A stretch of 64,000 nt of DNA. It comes from Pomphorhynchus laevis (lineage: Eukaryota > Acanthocephala > Palaeacanthocephala > Echinorhynchida > Pomphorhynchidae). Location of the stretch: NCBI GenBank assembly GCA_012934845.2, contig WNNJ02002694.1:186001-250000 (forward strand). Reading direction: 5' to 3'. Positions 54,986-64,000 of this stretch are shown here, piece after piece. Within the stretch, counting starts at the first letter, position 1; every line of letters starts with the position of its first letter. The notes beneath the pieces were generated by a model. The model made no database searches. It had not been told where the DNA came from and saw only the letters and a program-made list of their open reading frames with translations. Position numbers and translations under genes: made by a program.

Positions 54986-57160
54986 CCTGGCTCTGCAGAG
55001 TGCTGCATTAATCCAACGACCAGTTCTGTCGTTGCAGTCATCGATTAACATGTCATAGCCACGACCCAAAATACGGTCCATGCGCTCACAGTTCTTGTGA
55101 ATTTCCCCTGGCCTTATATAGATATTGGCTATACTGATATGTTTACCGTTCTTAAAGTGATATCGCTAAACAAGACAGGGCTTGAGAAGAATAGTTTAAA
55201 AGGAGGGAACGATCTTAAGGAGCATTTAACTAGGGTTAAAAGACCTTGAGATGAAGAGGAGTGAGGAGGGGTTTTGTACGGAGTAAAGTGGGTGTAAATG
55301 TGCTTGGGGATAAATCTAGTAATGTCTTGCGGGAGACGGATATACCGTGTCCTGAAGAACTATAACATATGAATTTCTACCAGATAGAAGGCTAAGGATA
55401 GAATCAGTTTCTGATCGAAACTGATTCTATAACCTACTCCCATTGTAATGTCTGTCACAGTTAAGGACATTGGACTTCTGGATGTCTTCTCTCCGCTCAT
55501 GCGGGTATATTTGGCTCTCTGGATGCCCATTCAGAAAAATACGAAACATCTCCGCACTGTTCTAACTGTGTGGAGATCTACCCTGCTTGGTCGAGAAAAT
55601 GTACTTCCTTCAAAAGCTAAAAGAAACGATATCTGTTAGCTCAAATGAAGCCAGTCAGCTTCCCGGATGCATTTCCCCCAATAATAACAAAAGGATGTCC
55701 AACAGACATCTAACGGTTTGTTGAGGCTAAGCACCAAGAATCAATTGAGAATATGATTGATTTGATAAAAAAACATCATTTTAAAGATTTGTGAGGTTTA
55801 AAGCTCACCTACATCAGATGCTAAATCAAATAAGCCCCGAGATCAAAGAGACGGAATGCTTTGTCGCTGCAGACCTTAGCCTCTTTAAAACAGGCAAAGA
55901 TAAGGAAAAGATTAAAGCCTTGCGTTAGGAAATAAAGATAATGGCCTTGGGGGAAATGACTCTAGTCGAGGCTGTAAGCGAAATGCGCAACCTTTCCGAC
56001 TTTGGCTACGACTAGGTAAAGGGCGTCCCACTCCGGAAACACTAGCACAATGGGAAGTAACCAAGAACCTTTTTCACTAAATATTCTTTAGTGGAACTCG
56101 GGAGGTTATTCCGCCCTTAAGCTTCTATCTGATAGAGATGCAGATGTTATCGTCATTCAGGAAACGCGATAGTCCTTCAAGAGACGCAGTCTACCCGTCT
56201 CCCCCGGGACATTACTCTATTTATTTCTAAGCATCTAGTCCCCAACTTTACTCCGTATATAACCCCTCCACACTTTTCTTCTCAAGGTCTTCTAGCCCCA
56301 GTTTAAAGCTACTTAAGGTCCTCCCTCTTATTAAATTACTCGTGTCCAGCCTTTTTTGTTTAGTTATATCATTAGTTAAGAACGGTAAACGCATAAGCAT
56401 AGCTAATGTCTACATCCGGCTGAGGAAGATTCACAAGAATAGTGACCTCCTGGACCGAATTGTAGGTAGCGGCTACGACATGTTACTCGGTGATTTCGAC
56501 CACATAGCTGGTTGTTGAATTAAGACAGCACTCCACAGAGCCAGAAACCACTATATTATACATAAACCACAACCCCACCTTTCATTGCTCCACAACAAAT
56601 TCACTCCTCGACATATTACTGCTTCAGGATTTGGTTGTTACAACCATCTGCACTGAGCAGTCGCGCCAACAGCTGACCACCTCTCATGATCTAATACGCT
56701 GGCTGCTAGAGGAATATTCGTTACTTAGAAGAAGGTTTCACTTTGATCTTATCAGAGTGCCCTTCTTTCAGGTAGCTATCCAGCTCTTCCCCATGATAGT
56801 AAATGAAAGTTTGACCGAATTTATTCCTACCTCTATTTGCAAGCTATCGGGATCCTTTCTACTATCTTTAAAGATCGTATTTACGATCCCACTCCAACAA
56901 AAATCAAGGTCCTAGTAAAAATGCTACACCTTCCCAATCTCTCTGTTTTCGCCAGACAGGCCTCTCGAATGAATACTGGAGCTCTAGATATAGATTCCAG
57001 CTGAGTAGGAATAGGACGAGCATTGTTTATCTTAACCCTTCTCAGTCTTCTTTTGGAAGATATTCAAGAAGAATAAGTTTGTCTGCTGACGGGAGAGGGC
57101 ATCGGGTTGGATTGGTAGCGTAGACCTTGATAGAATTTTAGAGGAGTCACTAGCCTTATA
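54986..57160. mobile_element. Decayed APE-type LINE with an inverted piece
   Basis: Minus strand 55350-54990 and plus strand 56100-56520 both encode the same endonuclease region (VNIYIRP/ANVYIRL, GYDMLLGDF), so one part is inverted relative to the other. The plus strand also carries a zinc-knuckle-like ORF1 remnant (55440-55640) and DADVIVIQETR (56140). Jockey/I-type by its gag-like ORF1; many breaks; no RT recognisable. Confidence 0.6.
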
Positions 57161-57179
57161 TTACGGAGCCACTATTTCT

Positions 57180-59705
57180 TCCCAGCCATTCCCGACTTGG
57201 GGTGACTACAGGAGTAGGGACTTAAGGGGCTGAAACTTGATTACATAGCATTTTCTCCTAATGACCTCTAATCCATAAAAAATGATTATTAAGAGATAAT
57301 AAGCTGAAAGATCGTTATGTAAATATAAGGAGTTTTTCTAAAGATAACATTTGTTCAATAAATCAAAGATTAATTACCGACTATGATATGCTAAGTTGTA
57401 TAATAGACAGTTATTGTAATACAAAAAGTAAAGAAATAATTTCTAAAAGTAAAGAAATAATAGGGTCAGATTTAAGTAAATATATTCCTAAAATAAGGTA
57501 TAAACTCCTACCACCATTAAGACGAAAAATTTGTAATTATAATAAAGAATTAAAATCAATATGTAACGATAATATTAGAAACATAATGGAAACATAATGC
57601 AATTTTAAAAGTCTCAGTTTTAATAAAATAAATGAACATATATGTACCCATAATCTAGAATTAATTGAAAATTGTGAATTAAGGAAAATGCTATCAAAAG
57701 GGTATAAATATAGATTAAATAATAACAACGACAAAAATAAAATTTACAATTCGTTATATAATAACTTAAATGCTTACTTTGGTAAGCTGATTAATCGTGA
57801 AAGGTTAAATACATCAAAGATTTAAATTTGGAAAGATTATATATTTGATGAAAATAAAAAGAAAATGAAAATAACAAACAATTATAAAAGGAAAGATAAA
57901 ATTAATAAAGATATGTATAAAGAACTTACTAAATTAAAGGATAACTATATAACAACTATTGATAAAGCTAGTAATAACTTTGTCTTCATATGCAAAAAGC
58001 TTTATTATGATATACTAATGAAAAAGGTTAATTCTAATGATTTAAATGTAAATCCAAGATATGAACGCAGTGAGTTAAGTTTAGAAACAATTATTACAAG
58101 TCACTGTTCTATAATGGATAAAAAGGTTATAAAGGTTGAATCAGATAATAAAACTATACCTATATTATGTTGGAATCCCAAATTACAGTAAAATCCATTA
58201 AAGTCTGGGTTCATATGTAGTGCTTTTTAATGTACATTAAAATCACTTTCTCTTTTTATGAATAAAATACTTAAAATAATTAAAGCACACTTCAAAAAAT
58301 ATTGTAAGGTAATCGAAATTAATACTGGTATAAAACACTATTTCAGTATTAATTATACAAAAGAATTTTTAGAACAGACAAAAGGAATAAATTTTCAAAA
58401 TATAAATACATACGATTTTAGTACGCTTTATAAAATTTAGATTTAGTAGATATTAAAGAAGCGTTAGTAAAATTAATTAATCTTATATTTGGAAAACGAT
58501 ATACATATATATGTTATAATAACTATAACGCCTATCTAACAAAAATTAAACCATCAATTTAATATAAATATATGGATAAAACGATATACATATATATGTT
58601 ATAATAACTATAACGCCTATCTAACAAAAATTAAACCATCAATTAAATATAAATATAAATTGAATTAATAGAATCCTTAAATATTTTGATAAATCAAAAT
58701 TATTTAAAAGTAGGGACATCTATATTTAGACAAGTAAAAGGTGTTCCAATGGGAGGTAATAGTAGCCCAATTATAGCTGACTTGTTTCTAAGCTTTATAG
58801 AATATGAATTTGTTCATAACTGTTAAAACTAAATCTAAACAATATAAATATATAAAATTTATGTTTCGATACATTGATGATATATGTGTATTTAATTCTA
58901 ATAATTTTTATTCAATTAGTGAGCACATTTATCCAGAAAGCCTTATTCTTAACAAAACCAATATTAATGATAAAGAAGGTGTATATCTAGATATGAACAT
59001 TAAATTAACATTAACTAAAACTACTATTAATTTATATCGTAAAGATGACATATTTAAATTTACAAGAAACATATTTTTGCATGAGCATTCATGCATACCA
59101 TATAATATAAAATATAATACATTAAATAATGAAATTTTAAGAATTGCAACAATATGTAATGATATTGGCTTTCTTCAAAATCATTTAAATAATTTAATAG
59201 ATACATATTTTAAACTAGGTTACTATAAAAATAACATCAAGCAGAAAATAGTAAAATATATAAATCAACACAATAATATAAAGAATAAATTTAAACTCTT
59301 AAGTGGCAAATTTTTATGGATGGATAATAAATAATATACTTTGTATTAGAATAAGATACTAGATAGTTATTTCAGAGGAAATACATCATTAGCATGTATT
59401 TGGCCCCGCTGCTATGTTGGGTAGAAGGAGTTAGGGGCCGAAACCTGATAGCATAGCAGTTCCTCCTGATGACCTCTAATTCTTATTCTGATACAACGTC
59501 TGTTATTTATTAGTCAATTCATAAAAATGACGTTTATTTTAAATTTCAATTTTTTATTTTAACTTGATTTAAATTATAAAAAATCTAAAAACAATTATTA
59601 ATTTTATTATTTAATTATTAAATTTTGATTTAGCATTATTATGTTTTGTTTAGGTTATAATTATATTAAATACGTAGACTCAGTTAGCTGATTTGATTTA
59701 TACAA
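57180..59705 (+). mobile_element. RYIDD-type reverse-transcriptase element
   Basis: Most complete copy of the family seen also at 3174 and 50040. Pieces: Lys/Asn-rich start (57388-57597, 57865-58191), RT fingers, GVPMGGNSSPIIADLFLSF (58742-58798), RYIDDICVFN (58866), YLDMNIKL, DDIFKFTRN and the C-terminal part to 59334. Many animal genomes carry RTs with MGxNxxPxxADLFL and RYIDD; I cannot assign the clade, though it resembles Penelope-like RTs. A block at 57185-57280 (GGGGCTGAAAC...CTAATGACCTCTAAT) resembles 59384-59490 (GGGGCCGAAAC...CTGATGACCTCTAAT), so similar sequence bounds both ends. Broken by several changes. Confidence 0.8.
58493..58660. repeat. 83-bp tandem duplication inside the RT element
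   Basis: AAACGATATACATATATATG...TAAACCATCAATT occurs twice in a row. It lies in the RT coding part and is a later change in this copy. Confidence 0.85.
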
Positions 59706-60552
59706 TGCAGTAAGCAGGATTGGTTAATGTCCGTAACCAATCCTGCATAAAGGGGTGAAGAATGTATTTTTTAAGACGAGAATTAACCATATAGCAATGC
59801 TTGACGTTTTAAATTAAGTATATCTTCAAAGTTATCATGATAAAGTGAAACGTAGATTTTTTGATGGTATTCGTACTTATTTAAAACAGATGGATTACCC
59901 GACTTGGCGAATTATACCTCTGAACTGACTTTCCTCTCTAAAATGTAGATTATTCATCTAAATAATTTCTAGATTATATTTCTAAATTATAGATTAATAA
60001 TAATCATTGAAATTCCGCTGAAAATTAACTTTCCAAGTTTTTGCCAATAGAGCAGCTCCGCGCTTTAAGTCAATGTCATCGAAATTTAAAAAGGAACGAA
60101 TTATAAAAAGCGTAATTTATAAATTTCAAAAAGCAAGTGATATTATAAACTAAAAACATCACCTTATACTCCTACTAACTTCTATCAAATCGATTTTCTG
60201 TTTAAAGATGTTTTGTCGAAAGCTAATTGAAGCAACCCTAATAGAAATGTTGTCATAATAAAGTGATCGATGTCGTAAGATGCCGTAGAAAAAGCTATAA
60301 TTACTATTATATCCTACGAGAAAGAGTACAAACTCGATAAGTTAATGCTAGTTTTTGCTATTCTACATTTTTCTACCTGATAGCATACATTTACCATTTT
60401 TCTGCACTTATTGTTTAAATTCCCGTTATCAACTAAACCTTTGAATTGCTTCGTTCAAGCCGTAGGTAGAAAATTAGCGTGTTAAATAGATCAATGTAAT
60501 TCCTTTATAGCAGAATAGACATACGTCAACTTATCACCGTTATTGTATAGTT
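59706..60552. other. No gene seen
   Basis: AT-rich. A 13-bp hairpin (CAGGATTGGTTA...TAACCAATCCTG) is at 59715-59745. Nothing else recognised. Confidence 0.4.
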
Positions 60553-60731
60553 ATGAATAGAGTATATGAATGTCTTGAAACTAGTCAGTGGAACGTGCTA
60601 TATCAAACACCTTTGCAAATTGTTCATTGTGCTTCCTTTACAAACTATATTTTGAAAATTTTAGCAATCGTAATATTAAATATCTACTTGTTTGATTCTA
60701 AACCGAATAATAATCATAGCGTTATTAAAGG
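60553..60731 (+). CDS. Candidate first exon of an unrecognised membrane protein
   Basis: ATG at 60553, 59 codons plus 2 bases to a good donor (AAAG|GTAAAT at 60732). It contains one likely membrane segment (YILKILAIVILNIYLF). The unspliced frame runs on to 60777. I found no downstream exon in the window, so this may be chance. Confidence 0.25.
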
Positions 60732-60779
60732 TAAATCAATCTGTTTAAATATTGTTCTAAGATTAATACGTGAATAATT

Positions 60780-61210
60780 TGATTTATTGAATTGAATTAT
60801 TAATTAGCAATTCATTTGTTATTCAAATTGGATATTTATTTTAATTATGTGATTAAATTCAATTATAATTTGATTGTATTCATGAATACCTTTTAATTTA
60901 ATGTAAAATTAATTTTAATAATTTATTTAATTGAATTATTGATTAATAATTAATTTGCTATTCAAATTAATAATTTGTTTAAATTATTTGATTATAATTT
61001 GATTAAATTCAATTATAATTTGATATAATTCATGAATACCTTTTAATTTAAAGTAAAATTAATTCGAATAATTATCGTAACGTGTAAAATAATTAAAGCA
61101 ATCTGTTTTTGAGTTTAAGTTTTTTTAAAACATCAATAATTTATTTAATTGAATTATTGATTAACAATTAATTTGCTATTCAAATTAATAATTTTTGCAT
61201 AAGCACATTG
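60780..61210. repeat. AT-rich imperfect repeats
   Basis: GAATTATTGATTAATAATTA and ATTTGCTATTCAAATTAATA recur at 60790, 60930 and 61150, separated by TTGATATAATTCATGAATAC-type words (60880, 61020). Looks like an old tandem array. Confidence 0.6.
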
Positions 61211-61739
61211 CATAAATCGCGTAATTATTAAACATTGTAAAAATTTCGCTCAATTTCTAAGTTTGTATTTCATAAAGTGAATCATAATTTCTTTTTATCA
61301 CAGAATAAATAGAACATATCCAACAAGTATTATCGGATTGAAAAAAAAGTCCCATATGAAAAAATATCTCTCTGGAAGATTATATTTGCTATTTTTAAAA
61401 GTCTACATATGTTAAGACTAGCTGAGTTGAAATATTCAACAAAAACGATATATTTCTGCTATTTTAATTTAAAGAGCATTTAAAATTTGATCATTAAAAC
61501 TTCACAACGTCTTTCGATTTCGTTTTATAAGGTGAGTATGTTTATAGTAAATCTTGAGTTTTGATATCTGTAATGTCTTGCAACTCACGTTTCAAATGAA
61601 TAAATAATTTTTTATTGGATCAACTTATATCCTAAGGTTTACATGAATATTGTAAGGAGGTTCATGAGCAAAATGAAATTTATTGATCCGGGGAAGATCT
61701 AAAAGGATTTGTTTAGATCTAATTAAAAAATTTCATGAG

Positions 61740-61890
61740 CATCTATAGCCGGGATATACAAGCATGGACACTTCGAGGGCCATATTTTTATCCTGTTCTT
61801 TCTTGAAGGGCCGGACAAACTAAAATAAACTTGATTTACCTATCAGCTTCAAATTCTAGCGACGGCCAGGATGAAAAACTCAGCATGACA
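61740..61890. repeat. Dispersed repeat, copy 2 (inverted relative to 15841-15995)
   Basis: Shares GGCCATATTTTTAT, GGCCGGACAAACTAAAATAA and CAGCTTCAAATTCTAG with the complement of copy 1. Confidence 0.5.
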
Positions 61891-61994
61891 AGCCGTTGCC
61901 AGTATGTTATCTATAAGATTCAATATTTCTAAAACAAAAATACTTTTATTTAATTTTTAAATCAATTAAACATCAAATAGACTTTAAACAATTT

Positions 61995-62440
61995 AATGTA
62001 ACCGAAAAATTTTAAATTAAAAAATTAATCATTGAGTCAAATAAAAAGCTAAGTGGATGTGCATTACATCTATTTTGATCAAAATTAAATATGAATATTA
62101 ATTCTAATATTCTTGATTAATCAAATATTCCTGATTATGACAGATAATTTTAAATTTAAGAATTTTAAGTTAAAAAATTAATCATCGAGTCAAATAAAAA
62201 AGATAAGTGGATTGCATTACATGTATTTTGATCAAAATTAAATATTAATATTAATTCTAATATTCTTGACTAATCAAATATTCCTGATTATGACAGATAA
62301 TTTTAAATTTTAAAATTTTTAATTAAAAAAATTAATCATCGAGTCAAATAAAAAGCTAAGCGGGTGTGCATCGCATTTAGTTTGATTAAAATTAAATATT
62401 AATTCTAATATTTCTTATTATGACAGATTTGATATATATA
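61995..62440. repeat. Three tandem units of about 154 bp
   Basis: ATTAATCATYGAGTCAAATA starts at 62024, 62177 and 62331; units contain AAATATTAATATTAATTCTA and TTCCTGATTATGACAGAT. The third unit is shortened. No ORF. Confidence 0.85.
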
Positions 62441-63060
62441 ATAGACACATTCATTTTTAATTGATCGTGTATTATAATGAATACCTGAACTAAGTTCATA
62501 TTTGGAAAGAGGAAATTGCTACTATACTAAAATTATAGTTAAAAATTTTAACTTAATGCACATTGCAAAATATCGTGGACTAAACCTGAACCTAAATCAC
62601 AGAATATCATTTCACATCTAGCGAACGTATTACAGGATTAATAAAGTCACATTTATTTTTGCTTAATTGTATGTTATTAGCTTCAATTGCGTTTCTCATT
62701 TTATTCGCATATGCGTTGAAAATTATATGAGTTAAGGTATTAAAGTCATTCCGTTAAAAGACTTTAAGAATATATTATTTGAACGTTAATGGCATAAAAA
62801 ATAAATTCCAGTATTGATGCAATCAATTTAATGTAAAATAATGTGAAATAAAGCAAAATAAGATAATTAGAAAATGAGTGCCTTTGTTCACACCAATATT
62901 ACTTAAAAACGAATGGTTTCTTGTTTATTTTTATGCTGTTGACTTGAATTCATGCATTTATTTATATTAGTTAATGATGGTTTTATAGACATGATATCGA
63001 AAAAATCAGTTTTCTTTATTCTTGCAAGCTTTCAACACACAGTGTCCACTCCAAGTAAAC
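62441..63060. other. No gene seen
   Basis: AT-rich sequence without recognisable content. Confidence 0.4.
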
Positions 63061-63089
63061 AGTAAATTTATTTTTATACATAAAATTTT

Positions 63090-63335
63090 ATTATAAATTA
63101 ATTGTTCACTCATATTGGTTTATTTATTAGTAAAGAGAGTGAAGAAAATATTTATTTAATCGAATTTTCAATAATTCGATTAAATAAATATTTAATAAAT
63201 ATGTAATATTTATTAATATTTAATAAATATGCTATCATCATCAGGAGTAACATTTACTCCTGATGATGATAGCAGTAGGCTATTGAAAATTCAATTAAAT
63301 AAATAATTTCTTCACTCTCTCCACTAATAAATAAT
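63090..63335. mobile_element. Penelope-type terminal sequence in inverted arrangement
   Basis: 63090-63170 (minus) and 63260-63335 (plus) both match the end of the Penelope element at 38850-38945 (CTCATATTGG, AGAGAGTGAAG, TATTTATTTAATC). In the centre is a perfect 20-bp-arm palindrome, GCTATCATCATCAGGAGTAA and its complement. Confidence 0.75.
63250..63303 (+). ncRNA. Hammerhead-like motif, Penelope terminal copy
   Basis: CTGATGA 63260-63266, one T, stem GATAGC 63268-63273 with GCTATT 63279-63284 around AGTAG, GAAA 63285-63288, self-complementary AATT then C as stem III and cleavage site, and ATTTA/TAAAT as an outer stem I beyond a 3x3 internal loop. Core complete except for the extra T. Confidence 0.55.
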
Positions 63336-64000
63336 CATAAAATTAAAATTATGAGAAAATAAAATTTTTATAAAAAAGAATGTAGCGATTGGATAAAACT
63401 ATTTGTGCAATGGAATTGTTGTTATATTTATCAATTATATACATTATTTATCAATTATTTAAAAATTAGGACATGTGTGTTTAAGTGTATAATCATGTTG
63501 TGTGATTTTAAGTGTATTTCCGTCTCTCTGCTAACATAAGAAGTTGCTTAAATATACCAACACATATGCAAGTTAGTTTCTATCTCCATGTTCTGACTTC
63601 TCGTGATTTAATAACACGGTAGTTTCCACTTTAAAATCGATCAAATAGACCTTCACTTTTCTCAGTCCAATGAAATATTTTGTTATTAAAATATTGTCAT
63701 ATTTATAACAAGTTTTCTTGTTATAAATATGGGTCAAATACATTTTTTATTAAAATGCGAATCATATTTTTTCATCTAAATTCAACTTACAAAAATTTAA
63801 TATTTTGTATAGTATATTTAGTGTTTTTATATTTATAATACACTTTATAATATTAATACAATATAATATTATATAATATTATATATTATTATAATACAAT
63901 TTTTATATTTTGTAAATATTTAAGTATATTTAAGTTAAAATATATGCTGATTAGGTTTTGTTTGAAATTCGATTACGAGAAATGAAATTTTAGTTCGGAA
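63336..64000. other. No gene seen to the window end
   Basis: AT-rich; contains a short inverted pair TTATAACAAG/CTTGTTATAA near 63700-63730. Confidence 0.4.

Noticed and set aside
59384-59490. GAAAC followed by CTGATGA with a seven-pair outer stem, resembling a type II hammerhead in the RT element end
   Set aside because: Only about four bases would be left for stem I and the bases next to stem II do not pair; the block at 57.2 kb also changes the core. Treated as a terminal repeat.

Overview
The window is AT-rich animal nuclear DNA. Protein genes are split by introns of 44-46 bases as well as introns of several kilobases, and most of the rest is retrotransposon sequence. Two host genes can be read confidently: NDUFS3 (complex I, minus strand, 15451-25942, five exons, 248 residues) and an EED/ESC-like Polycomb WD40 protein (plus strand, 53059-54195, no introns). 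A third plus-strand gene (2265-14097, nine exons plus a second possible last exon) encodes an unrecognised Cys-rich, coiled-coil-like protein; its exon phases agree at every junction. The ATG of NDUFS3 directly follows a splice-acceptor AG, as expected for spliced-leader trans-splicing or a 5' UTR intron. Tiny introns, CR1-type LINEs, Penelope-like elements and the possible trans-splice site suggest a small invertebrate such as a flatworm, but I cannot fix the phylum.

Layout: 1-1545 CR1-like LINE end; 1560-2060 AT minisatellite; 2265-14097 the coiled-coil gene, whose second intron holds 314-bp hammerhead-ribozyme repeats (retrozyme-like) and a reverse-transcriptase fragment, and whose intron before exon 7 holds seven copies of a 250-bp satellite; 15451-25942 NDUFS3, with introns carrying a 363-bp tandem dimer, a 14-bp minisatellite, foldback repeats with hammerhead-like cores, a retrozyme fragment and an old LINE; 26105-38790 several LINEs of two families (A on the minus strand, B on the plus strand), including one almost whole family B element inside an older LINE; 38840-41960 two Penelope-like elements placed head to head; 41980-51760 more family A and CR1-like pieces and a large inverted repeat; 53059-54195 the EED-like gene; 54720-57160 hairpins and a decayed LINE; 57180-59705 a reverse-transcriptase element of the RYIDD type with similar sequence at both ends; 59706-64000 AT-rich DNA with short repeats and one candidate first exon.

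The main theme is self-cleaving RNA. Hammerhead or hammerhead-like cores occur in at least four repeat families here (retrozymes, Penelope termini, foldback repeats, a motif after an RT fragment), and several preserve paired positions despite sequence differences. The second theme is a Cys finger with spacing C-x4-C-x22-C-x2-C that occurs in LINE ORF1 proteins and, with the same spacing, across exon 1 and the adjoining 44-nt intron of the unrecognised gene.
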